Shown here in pieces: positions 1 through 6,872 of a stretch of DNA of 44,207 nucleotides. How positions within the stretch are numbered: position 1 is the stretch's first letter; every line of letters starts with the position of its first letter. Both the position numbers and the translations under genes were made by a program. Where the stretch lies: the NCBI GenBank assembly GCA_947473045.1, contig CANJCO010000041.1, positions 1 through 44,207 of the forward strand, in the 5' to 3' direction. This stretch comes from Myxococcales bacterium. Its GTDB lineage: Bacteria; Myxococcota_A; Polyangia; Polyangiales; Polyangiaceae. The notes under the pieces were generated by a model. That model saw nothing but the letters and a program-made list of their open reading frames with translations, was not told the DNA's origin and made no database searches.

Positions 1-251
1 CCTCTGCTGAACGCTCGCCGCAACGCGGCTCGTCAGCCATCGAGACGTCATCTGGCGTTGCTGTACTGCGCGAGGCCTCCGTACAGCATCCCTGCCAGGT
101 CGGGCAAGCGCGTTCTGGCGCCAGAACGCTCGCTTGATCGACCCTGCCTCGCGGCTGCGTAACTCAAGGGTCACGCCGCCGCTGGCGTTTTGTGGGGCTC
201 GCCTCGAAGGTCGCGAAAGCGCTCGCGCCGGCTGATGGGCGAAGCGGTCGC
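1..251. other. Non-coding stretch at window edge
   Basis: No convincing gene is seen here. The open frames that cross it are short, arginine-rich and look like by-products of high GC. It does hold two inverted repeats. One is a perfect 20-bp palindrome at 110-129 (arm GCGTTCTGGC). The other has 8-bp arms at 59-66 and 81-88 (TGCTGTAC/GTACAGCA). Either could be a protein-binding site or part of a structured transcript end. The stretch lies downstream of the minus-strand gene that ends at 252, so a role in ending that transcript is possible, but there is no T-run. Confidence 0.4.
110..129. repeat. Perfect 20-bp palindrome
   Basis: The arms GCGTTCTGGC and GCCAGAACGC are exact reverse complements with no loop. 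A palindrome of this length without a spacer is more typical of an operator for a dimeric regulator, or a cruciform-prone site, than of a terminator. No adjacent regulator gene is visible inside the window. Confidence 0.55.
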
Positions 252-893
252 TCAGGGCGTCGTCAGCACGTTCGCGCCATTGTACCAGACGAGCGGCGCG
301 GAGCCGAAGATGCCAAGCGAGCGGTTCGACGCGCTACCCGGCGGAATCGTAACCTTCCACAGCCCGACCGCCGGCGCGGCGAAGCTGACGTCAGTCTCGG
401 TCAGGAGCGTTGAGGGCACGCCATTCGGGTCTGTCACCGTGACGGCTCCGCCTGGCGCGTCGCCGCTCCACGCAACGACGAGCGGGCTGGGGTGCTGCAC
501 TGCGAAGTAGTAGCTGCCGCCGCGCGTGAAGTCGCTCGTGCGAACGTCGACGCCCGCCGGCCGATTCAACGTGACCACGACCGTCGCCGTGGCCACCTCG
601 AGCCGGTAGAGCCCCGCTGCGGCCGAGTTGAAGACAAAGACGCAAGGCTTCGTGCATGTTTTGTGGGTCACCTGTTGGCCCCCGAGCAACGTGCCCTGGG
701 GATCATACCACTTCAGATATCCCGCCGCGACCGTGGGCACTACCACGGTCACCGTGATGGCTTCGTTCGCGGCCGCGGGAACGACGATTTCCGCGAGATC
801 CGAGCCGCTCCAGCCCGCCTGCGAGTCCGAAGCGTTCTTGCCTGCGGCGACGAGCGCCGCGCTCGCAGGGTCGATGAGCGGCTGAACATGCAA
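252..893 (-). CDS. Beta-rich hypothetical protein, probably missing its 5' end
   Basis: This 213-aa frame has good codon bias and reads as a beta-rich extracellular-type protein: alternating V/T/I strands, a KTCTKPC pair of cysteines near residues 79-83, and motifs such as AGLYRLEV and VGLWKVTIPP that resemble pre-peptidase C-terminal or Ig-like domains. It has no signal peptide, and the only start is a TTG with no Shine-Dalgarno. The frame stays open upstream to a stop at 1008-1010, and the peptide just before the TTG (ALIAPAPTELL) still looks like protein. That open stretch contains a palindromic repeat unit (945-966). I infer a gene whose N-terminal part, presumably with an export signal, was lost or separated. 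It could instead be an intact gene using CTG/TTG. Function unknown. Confidence 0.5.
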   Translation of the reverse strand: MHVQPLIDPASAALVAAGKNASDSQAGWSGSDLAEIVVPAAANEAITVTVVVPTVAAGYLKWYDPQGTLLGGQQVTHKTCTKPCVFVFNSAAAGLYRLEVATATVVVTLNRPAGVDVRTSDFTRGGSYYFAVQHPSPLVVAWSGDAPGGAVTVTDPNGVPSTLLTETDVSFAAPAVGLWKVTIPPGSASNRSLGIFGSAPLVWYNGANVLTTP

Positions 894-944
894 CAGTTCT
901 GTTGGGGCTGGGGCGATGAGGGCGACCGCCGAATTTGAGGCGCG

Positions 945-966
945 GCGCCAAAATTCGGATCTCCGA
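945..966 (+). repeat. Copy of a 22-bp repeat shared with 3987-4008
   Basis: Twenty-two bases beginning GCGCCAAAATTCGGATCTCC are identical to 3987-4008. Here the right arm of the palindrome is missing, but an upstream CCGAATTT (929-936) can pair with AAATTCGG (951-958) across the GC-rich spacer, so a stem is still possible. The repeat is AT-rich in a GC-rich genome. It lies between the open 5' end of the minus-strand gene ending at 252 and the plus-strand gene at 1093. Confidence 0.7.
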
Positions 967-1092
967 GCTGGTCTCGCCTTGCGGCGTGTGTGGCCGACAA
1001 CGAGGGGCTACACATCGAGTCCGCGCGCTTAGTCCCAAGTAAAAGAAGAACGATGCCTTCACTGATTTGACGGAAATTGGTATTCTCACGCG

Positions 1093-1794
1093 ATGAAGCT
1101 AGGGACATCGTTCGGACTGGGAGTGATGGTCCTTTTGTCGGCGAGCGCGGCGCGCGCCGACTGCTCCAAGGACACCGACTGCAAGCGCGATCGCATCTGT
1201 ACACAGGGAAAGTGCGTCTCTCCTGGCGCGAAACCGGCGCCGGCTGCGCGAGCGCCGGAAGTCACACTCGTTGAGCTTGAGGGACGTAGCGGTGTCGCCA
1301 AGGTGGGAGATAAGCAGTGCGGGACGCCATGCAAGTTGATGCTCGCTCCCGGCACCTACGTCGTCACACTTGACGGCAAGCCAATGCCGTCTGTGCGCGT
1401 TGCTGACGCTGCGCTCCAAGTCGACTTCAGGCCCAGCGGCCTCGGCGAAATCGGTAAAGGTATTGCCTTTCTCTGCGTGGGCGGGCTCGCGATGGCAGTC
1501 GGTGGCGGCTTCGCCGGGATTTATCGACCTTCCATATCGAACCTTGATTTCGACTTGTTTGTGGGGCTGTTCGTAGTGGGATTGGGCGCCGTTATCCTGG
1601 GCAGCGTCGTGACGGTGACCGGCATCATCGACCTGTCGGGGCCAAAGATGGTCGTGAGGCGATCGGCCGACGCTCTGCCGTCGCAGCGGCGGCAGTTCGC
1701 CGTCGTTCCCTGGCTCGCGCCGCTTTCAGCGCCCACTGAGCGTTCCACGCTCGGTCCCGCAGGGGCGATTGCGGGCGTGTCCGTAGGGTTCTAA
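1093..1794 (+). CDS. Secreted/membrane protein with PEGA-like segment and two TM helices
   Basis: This protein of 233 aa starts with a clear Sec signal peptide (MKLGTSFGLGVMVLLSASAARA). A short cysteine module follows, CSKDTDCKRDRICTQGKCV (about residues 24-42), of the kind seen in myxobacterial secreted proteins. A PEGA-like beta segment comes next (around GTPCKLMLAPGTYVVTLDG, about 78-96), then two hydrophobic helices at about 119-145 and 155-178. The order PEGA-like domain plus paired C-terminal helices matches the protein at 22294-23247, so the two may be distant relatives. I infer an envelope protein with its domain outside the inner membrane. The gene stands alone. The ATG is preceded only by a weak GGA. 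No function can be assigned. Confidence 0.8.
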   Translation: MKLGTSFGLGVMVLLSASAARADCSKDTDCKRDRICTQGKCVSPGAKPAPAARAPEVTLVELEGRSGVAKVGDKQCGTPCKLMLAPGTYVVTLDGKPMPSVRVADAALQVDFRPSGLGEIGKGIAFLCVGGLAMAVGGGFAGIYRPSISNLDFDLFVGLFVVGLGAVILGSVVTVTGIIDLSGPKMVVRRSADALPSQRRQFAVVPWLAPLSAPTERSTLGPAGAIAGVSVGF

Positions 1795-1879
1795 GCCAGC
1801 TTGGACGGGGCCTCGGCCGAACTCGTGGGTATCCGCTTTCCTGAAGCCGAGGCTGTGACGCGCGGCAGGTTCGCGCGCC

Positions 1880-1918
1880 GCCGCGTCGGCCCCGGTCGAC
1901 GACGTGCTCGCGCACTGA
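1880..1918 (+). pseudogene. Possible decayed 3' tail of a gene like the one at 2068
   Basis: Bases 1893-1910 are identical to 2945-2962, which encode SVDDVL near the end of the next gene. In both places a TGA follows exactly six bases after the shared block. The preceding 30 bases also align loosely but with length differences, so no continuous frame remains. I read this as the remnant tail of a lost tandem copy. The shared block is short, so chance or a conserved DNA site is not excluded. The rest of 1795-2067 holds nothing recognisable. Confidence 0.35.
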
Positions 1919-2067
1919 AGCGGCAGGGCGACGGCCCCGCGTCGTCGCGCCGCCGCGAATTGGCCCTCCGACGGCCCCGCGCTGGCCGGGACACCCTCCC
2001 CAATCGCGGTCTCCCTGAAATCAGACCGATCGCAGATGGCACGTGAGCTGCTCAGGCTCCGAGCGCC

Positions 2068-2970
2068 ATGCCGAGTCTCGACCACGAAGTGCTCATCGAG
2101 CTGCTCCGCAGCGATCCGTCGCTGCTTCGCAGCTTGCTTGCGCCGCTCGGAGTCGAGATTGCCAGCGGAGACGCGGAGGTCTGCGATTCCACGCTGACCG
2201 CGCCCGAGCTTCGCGCCGATCTCGTGGTCGCCTTTGGCGATCAGCAGTCTCCCGACGTGGTGCTGATTGCCGAGATTCAGCTCCGCGAAGACGCCGACAA
2301 ACGCTATTCGATGCCGTTTTACGCGATGTCGGCGCGCAGTCGGTATCGGTGTCCCGCCATCGTCGTGGTCATCGCCGTCGACGACGCCGTGGCAGCGTGG
2401 GCGCGCACCCCCGTGGTGCTTGACCCGTATAACGAGTGGAGGCCGCTCGTGATAGGGCCCTCGGAGGTGCCGCGCGTAACGAATGTGGCCGAGGCGCTGG
2501 CGCGTCCGCACCTCGCCGTGTTGTCAGCGCGCGTGCATGCGAAAGGGCCCGACGGACTCGCGATCGCTCGGGCTGCGCTTCAGGTGCTCGCCGCCCTGCC
2601 AGATGACCGCGACGTGGTATATCTTGACGTGATCTGGTCTGCTCTCGACGCTGCGGCGCGTCTCGTTTTGGAGGCTGAAGTGAACTTCGAAAATTACGTC
2701 CCGACCAACCCATTTTACCACTGGGCGCTCGAAAAAGGCGTCATTCAGGGCCGCGAGGAGGGGTTGGAGCGTGGACTCGAGAAGGGCCGCGAAGCCGGCC
2801 GCGGCGAAGGCGAACGCGATGCACTTCGGGTGATTCTTCGCACGCGTGGCCTCACGCCGAGTGCCGATAACGAGGCGCGCATCGACGCGTGCGGCGACGT
2901 CGCGGTGCTCCGGGAGTGGGTCGCGCGCGCGGTCACCGCGACTTCGGTCGACGACGTGCTCGTGGACTGA
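2068..2970 (+). CDS. PD-(D/E)XK-like nuclease-family protein (Rpn-like, 'MPS-HEVLIELLR' family)
   Basis: This 300-aa protein opens with MPSLDHEVLIELLRSDPSLL, the hallmark start of a large family found in actinomycetes and myxobacteria. The core at about residues 45-90 has RADLVVAFG followed by VVLIAEIQL. The Asp and the E-I-Q fit the D...ExQ/K pattern of PD-(D/E)XK nuclease folds such as Rpn proteins. DKRYSMPFYAMSARSRYRCP follows, as usual in the family. Towards the C-terminus is a charged Gly-Arg-Glu segment (REEGLERGLEKGREAGRGEGE), and the protein ends with a helical EARIDACGDVAVLREWV region. Biochemical activity is not established for this family as far as I know. A recombination or mobile-element role is inferred from the fold only. 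The gene stands alone and the start has no strong Shine-Dalgarno. Confidence 0.75.
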   Translation: MPSLDHEVLIELLRSDPSLLRSLLAPLGVEIASGDAEVCDSTLTAPELRADLVVAFGDQQSPDVVLIAEIQLREDADKRYSMPFYAMSARSRYRCPAIVVVIAVDDAVAAWARTPVVLDPYNEWRPLVIGPSEVPRVTNVAEALARPHLAVLSARVHAKGPDGLAIARAALQVLAALPDDRDVVYLDVIWSALDAAARLVLEAEVNFENYVPTNPFYHWALEKGVIQGREEGLERGLEKGREAGRGEGERDALRVILRTRGLTPSADNEARIDACGDVAVLREWVARAVTATSVDDVLVD

Positions 2971-3233
2971 ATTGGGAGGCCTCGACAACGCCTAATCGCG
3001 GTCGCCCCGCAGCGACCAGCAGCCGCCGAACACGTTGGCGATAACCCATTTGCGCGAGCGGAGCGATTGACCGCCCTGTGGCCCGCGGGCTGCCTCGCCC
3101 GATGGCGGCTCTTTTGATTTGAGCCGCACACTCGCGGCGATCGATGCCATGCGTGAGCGCCGCCCATGTCACTTGTCTCGGGGACACGGCGAGACGTCGA
3201 CCCGATCACTGCCCGCGCCGCCACACAGGAGGC

Positions 3234-3752
3234 CTACGGCCTCACCTTCTCCGTCCACACGCCCCTGGGACCCACCAGTTCGAGGAAGCTCACACCGAAC
3301 GGCCATGCGAGCTGCACGAACACGTGATCGAGGCGCACGGAGCCGGCCCCGACAGTCACCGTCGCCGACGCCGTGCACACACCTTCTCCCTTGCCCGCCG
3401 ACAGGACGATCACGCGATCGGGCAACGCTTGCAGCGTCATCTGCACCGTGCCGTTCGACACGATCTGCGCGGCGATGCCGTACGCCCGCTCCTCGCGCGG
3501 CAACAAGTCCTCCGCTCGCGGGAGCTTCGACTCCTTCATCTGCCAGTACGCGAAGACGGGGTGCGCGCCGACGAACGCGCACTGCGCATCCATTCGGGCG
3601 GCGTAGTGCACCTCGTTGCGGTTTTCGCTTTTGCGGATGAAGAACGCGCTCGTCGCATCCCAGCGTCCGAAGCGCGGGTCCGCGCCCGCGGGAGCGCTGA
3701 TCAGGGCGACCGAAGAAGTCAACGCGAGGGCGGCCAGCGTGGTGTTTCGCAT
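3234..3752 (-). CDS. DUF4833 family exported protein
   Basis: I chose the ATG at 3752 because it gives a clean signal peptide (MRNTTLAALALTSSVALISAPAGA) and a mature domain directly after it. The longer frame to 3851 adds an arginine-rich, unlikely N-terminus. The 172-aa product has the features I recall for DUF4833: AFFIRKSENRNEVHYAARMD early on, a conserved cysteine, and PVFAYWQMKE in the middle, followed by a beta-rich C-terminal half. Function is unknown for the family. It is likely periplasmic. It stands alone, with non-coding DNA on both sides (2971-3233 holds no gene that I can support). Confidence 0.7.
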   Translation of the reverse strand: MRNTTLAALALTSSVALISAPAGADPRFGRWDATSAFFIRKSENRNEVHYAARMDAQCAFVGAHPVFAYWQMKESKLPRAEDLLPREERAYGIAAQIVSNGTVQMTLQALPDRVIVLSAGKGEGVCTASATVTVGAGSVRLDHVFVQLAWPFGVSFLELVGPRGVWTEKVRP

Positions 3753-4058
3753 GGAGTGAATGCGACGCCCGAGGACCCGCCCCGAACGTCTGACGATGGT
3801 TGTAGACCGCGAGAAAGTCCACGCCGTGACACGACAGTGCATTCGCACCAAAGAGCGCGTGCCGCAGGGGTGTCGGCGCAGAACCGTAGACGTGGCCGCG
3901 CCCCGATCCGTACGCTTGCTCGAGGAAGCAGGCCGCGGCCGCGCCGACGAAAAAGACGCGGTGAGCGGGTTCGGTGACTCTTCGTTGCGCCAAAATTCGG
4001 ATCTCCGAATTTTGCTTCTGCACGCGCCGAAACCGTCAGGAGGCGTCGCCGGTTCGAT
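3753..4058. other. Intergenic region containing a palindromic repeat
   Basis: About 300 bp between the start of the DUF4833 gene and the stop of the metallophosphoesterase gene. No coding frame here looks real. It holds the AT-rich palindrome at 3991-4014. The promoter of the DUF4833 gene is expected in this stretch, but I see no convincing -35/-10 pair. Confidence 0.5.
3987..4014. repeat. AT-rich palindromic repeat (stem 10 bp, loop 4)
   Basis: The arms CAAAATTCGG (3991-4000) and CCGAATTTTG (4005-4014) are perfect reverse complements around ATCT. Bases 3987-4008 are identical to 945-966. It sits about 45 bp past the stop of the minus-strand metallophosphoesterase gene, so it may mark or stabilise that transcript end. 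The stem is too AT-rich for a classical intrinsic terminator. The shared sequence at two intergenic places suggests a dispersed repeat or a binding site. Confidence 0.7.
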
Positions 4059-4856
4059 TCACGCGAATCCTGCCGCCTCAACGACGCCGCACCGCACCTC
4101 ATAGAGCCTCACGCGCGGACCGTCAGTGTCGTCGACGACGGCAGGCGCGCCGAAGATGCGAACGTCCTGTTCGGTGCGCAGCGCCCGATCGCCGGCAGAG
4201 TGCAAGTGCCCATGCATCAAGAACGCGTGGGCGTGCAGAAGCAGGAGCCGAAACACCCGCGCCGAGTCGCGCAGCCCGTCGAACCACTGGTGAACGGCGT
4301 TGCTGTGCGCGTACGGCGGGTGATGCTGCACCAAGAGCAGCGGCGTCTTCGCGAGCCCCGGATCGGCGAGGCGGCGAGCCAGCCCATCGGCGACTTCGGT
4401 CGACACTGCGCCGATCGAGCGCGTGACCTTCTGATGCACCGTCACGTCCATCGGCGCGATGCGGACCGCACCCAGATCGACGATCTTGCCCGGCCCCTCC
4501 GCGGCGCCGCGGCGATAGCTGCGAAGCGGGCCGTCGAGCGCTTCGCGCCAGGCGTTTTCGCGCGCGTACAGGTCGTGGTTGCCCGGCACGAGCGTGATGC
4601 GATCCGGATCGATCCGCGCCTCGGCGAGGATGTCGGCAAAGACCTCATACTGCGCCTCCGTGCCTGTCTCGGTGAGATCGCCGCTCACGACGAAGTGGCT
4701 CACGCTTGCGGCCTTGGCGCGCTCGAACGCGCGAAGCACTTTCTTTCGCCGCTCGCCCGCGTCGATGGGTCGGCCGAGGCTCACAAAGCGTACGCCGAGG
4801 CCTTGGTCACTACGCGGGTCGAGGACGTGCAGATCCGACAGATGAGCGATGCGCAT
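4059..4856 (-). CDS. Calcineurin-like metallophosphoesterase
   Basis: This 265-aa hydrolase has a complete set of dinuclear-metal motifs in order: D8-L-H10 (SDLH), SGD60LTE, GNHD (92-95), H178 in QHHPPY, and GHLH (216-219). These are the ligands of class III-type calcineurin-fold phosphoesterases (CpdA/Icc-like). The substrate cannot be told from sequence; cyclic nucleotides or lipid or nucleotide phosphodiesters are all possible. The start at 4856 puts the first motif right at the N-terminus, as is usual; the longer frame to 4916 only adds basic residues. It overlaps the 3' end of the flippase-like gene by 47 bp, so the two are co-transcribed and probably translationally coupled. No signal peptide, so cytoplasmic. 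Confidence 0.88.
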   Translation of the reverse strand: MRIAHLSDLHVLDPRSDQGLGVRFVSLGRPIDAGERRKKVLRAFERAKAASVSHFVVSGDLTETGTEAQYEVFADILAEARIDPDRITLVPGNHDLYARENAWREALDGPLRSYRRGAAEGPGKIVDLGAVRIAPMDVTVHQKVTRSIGAVSTEVADGLARRLADPGLAKTPLLLVQHHPPYAHSNAVHQWFDGLRDSARVFRLLLLHAHAFLMHGHLHSAGDRALRTEQDVRIFGAPAVVDDTDGPRVRLYEVRCGVVEAAGFA

Positions 4857-5973
4857 GCACAACAGCGTGCGCCTCGCTTTCCTCGCGGTGGCCACGGGAA
4901 TGGGACGGTTGCGCAAACTTGCACTCTGCAGGTTCTCGCGCGGGCCGCCCGCTCACGAGCAGCGCATAACCCACCGCCACCCAGAGCGTCTCCTTGCACC
5001 GTTTGAGGAGCACGAAGCCGAGGGCAGCCGCGGTCGCGTCGGGCACGCCGAGCGACGCAAGCGCCGTCGCGTAGCCGAGGTCCTGGATGCCGAGGCCCGC
5101 CGGAGTGAAGAAGGCAACGCTTCGCAGCAGCCCCAAAGGAACCTCGAGGCAGAAGGCGGCGCCGAGGCCGAGGTCGACCCCCACGAGACGGAGCAGAAAC
5201 CAGGTCTCGAGCGACTCGGCGCACCACGCGAGCAGAAATGGCGCCGCGCTTCGGCAGCGCTCGCCGAGCGACCGTCGGAAGTAGCGCGCGGCCGCGACGT
5301 CGGCCTCGGTGAACTCCTCATGGTGGCGTGCGGCGAACGAGCCCACGAGCGGCAGTCGCGCGAGCAGGCCGCGCACGCGCTCTGCGATGGCCCCGCCCCC
5401 CAGCGCGCGTCGCGAGGCGCTGGCGCTGAGCGCGAGGACGATGGCGCCGGCCGCAACGATCACGCGCAGCGTCGCAGGTCCGCCGGGAAGCCGCGCTCCC
5501 AGGCGGTCGATGGCGGGCCCGCCGAACAGCGCGATCGCCGCGAGGAGCAACGCCTGCGTCACGACGAGCGAATACTTGCGCGCCGCTACACTCGCCGCGC
5601 CGGTCGGAATGGCGACACCCGTCCGCGTGCGGAGCAGCAGCGGCTTCGATCCCTCGGCGAAGAGCACGCCGAGTGGAATCGACTGCGACAGCGCCTCGCT
5701 CACGATGCGCACCCGCAGCACAGCGCGGAAGCTCACGCGCGCTCCGAGCGATGCGAGGATGCCGCGCCACCCGAAGGCCTCGAGGCAGAAGCCGATCCCC
5801 TGCAGCACGGGGACCGCGAGCAGCGCCATCCCGAAGTCGATTCGCCCGAGTCCGCGCTCGAGGCTGATCCCCCGGAATGTCAGCGCCATCATCGTGAGTC
5901 CGAAGGCGCCAAGCGCCGCGCGGAGCCAGGGCGAGCGCGTCAGCGGAGCGCGATCAGGCTTCACCGATGTCAC
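4810..5973 (-). CDS. Flippase-like (LPG-synthase TM / UPF0104) membrane protein
   Basis: This is a 387-aa polytopic protein with about seven or eight hydrophobic helices in residues 18-340. The profile fits the lysylphosphatidylglycerol synthase transmembrane/flippase-like family: a conserved early segment (EALSQSIPLGVLFAEGSKP), long helices, then LEVPLGLLRSVAFFTPAGLGIQDLGY near the end. Members move or modify lipids and glycolipids in the inner membrane. The GTG start at 5973 shares GTGA with the stop of the upstream gene. The last roughly 50 residues after SGRPAREP are hydrophilic, overlap the metallophosphoesterase gene and are probably not part of the fold, which hints at loss of an earlier stop codon. 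Substrate unknown. Confidence 0.8.
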   Translation of the reverse strand: MTSVKPDRAPLTRSPWLRAALGAFGLTMMALTFRGISLERGLGRIDFGMALLAVPVLQGIGFCLEAFGWRGILASLGARVSFRAVLRVRIVSEALSQSIPLGVLFAEGSKPLLLRTRTGVAIPTGAASVAARKYSLVVTQALLLAAIALFGGPAIDRLGARLPGGPATLRVIVAAGAIVLALSASASRRALGGGAIAERVRGLLARLPLVGSFAARHHEEFTEADVAAARYFRRSLGERCRSAAPFLLAWCAESLETWFLLRLVGVDLGLGAAFCLEVPLGLLRSVAFFTPAGLGIQDLGYATALASLGVPDATAAALGFVLLKRCKETLWVAVGYALLVSGRPAREPAECKFAQPSHSRGHREESEAHAVVHAHRSSVGSARPRPA

Positions 5974-6791
5974 CCTGCGACCATCACGTCGTGCGCGACG
6001 GCGCGCGGAGGTGGCAGTACGCCGATCGCGTTCGCGAGCCCACTCCAGCGCTCGATCGCGCGGAAGTGGCGCTCGGGGACGCGCTGAAAGCTTCGCGCGC
6101 CCGTGACTCTCGCCAAGGGGCCGCCTTCGTCGAAAACGGAGCCGATGAGCGCGCGGCCAAGCGCCGGTTCTACGCTCTCGCGCGCGAGCACCAGGTCGCC
6201 CGGAATGGGTCCCGCCGTCATGACTATGCGCGCCTCGCGTGCGTGCGTGAGGCGAACCAACCCGTGGCGACCGATGTGGGCGTACGTAGCGGCGACGTCG
6301 GCATCGCCGAGCTCGAGGGCCCGGAGCGCGCGCTCATGCGTGAAGTAAAACTGCTGACTGCCGAAGTACGTATCAGGCTCGTAGCCCAGCGCGCGAAGCT
6401 GGAGACAGGGCACGACATACCCCGCAGCGCTCCGCGGAGAAACCCACGCAACCCGCTTGCCGCGCAGCTCGTGCAGCCCTGGAGCGCGTCCGCGGCTGTC
6501 AGCGCCGACGACGAGCGCCGAGTAATAAAACGCGCCGCCCTCGCGTGCCACGACCGCGACTGGCGTTCGCATGTCCGTGAAGCGCAGCTCCTGTGCGACG
6601 AGTGGCGGCGCCCACACGGCGTCGCACAACCCCGCGCTGCAACCTGCCAGCAGGCCCGCATAGGTCGAGAAAAACACGGGATCGATGATGGGGCCGCGCG
6701 CACGCAGGAGGCCCGCGGCGAGCTCGACGAGCGCCTCAGCGGCGCGCGGGCCGTCTCCGACGATGCCGAACCGAATAGTCATGGACTGCAT
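5970..6791 (-). CDS. PhnD-like substrate-binding-fold protein (no signal peptide)
   Basis: This 273-aa protein matches the periplasmic-binding type II fold of phosphate/phosphonate (PhnD/SsuA) binding proteins. It has an N-terminal beta-alpha unit (IRFGIVGDGP), GLCDAVWAPPLVAQEL as the first ligand-side loop, LRGKRVAWVSPRSAAGY as the typical domain-crossing motif, and FTHERALRALELGDADVAATY. It lacks a signal peptide, and ABC permease or ATPase genes are absent nearby. A cytoplasmic sensing role is therefore more likely than import, but that is inference. It leads a three-gene unit and overlaps the flippase-like gene by GTGA. A second ATG at 6782 (MTIRFG) is an equally good start. Confidence 0.72.
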   Translation of the reverse strand: MQSMTIRFGIVGDGPRAAEALVELAAGLLRARGPIIDPVFFSTYAGLLAGCSAGLCDAVWAPPLVAQELRFTDMRTPVAVVAREGGAFYYSALVVGADSRGRAPGLHELRGKRVAWVSPRSAAGYVVPCLQLRALGYEPDTYFGSQQFYFTHERALRALELGDADVAATYAHIGRHGLVRLTHAREARIVMTAGPIPGDLVLARESVEPALGRALIGSVFDEGGPLARVTGARSFQRVPERHFRAIERWSGLANAIGVLPPPRAVAHDVMVAG

Positions 6792-6872
6792 GCGGGCGAC
6801 CCTAGCGCCCGAGCTTTCCAGGGCCGCCCCAGTACGGTGAACTCTCCGCGTCAGCCCCGCGTCAGCCCCGCG

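Noticed and set aside
3169-4023. A 284-codon minus-strand frame overlapping the DUF4833 gene
   Set aside because: The DUF4833 frame has a signal peptide and family motifs; this one is Arg/Cys-rich and crosses the palindromic repeat.
4849-6087. A 412-codon plus-strand frame
   Set aside because: Antisense to the flippase-like gene, very rich in Glu/Arg/Ala with no fold, so a shadow.
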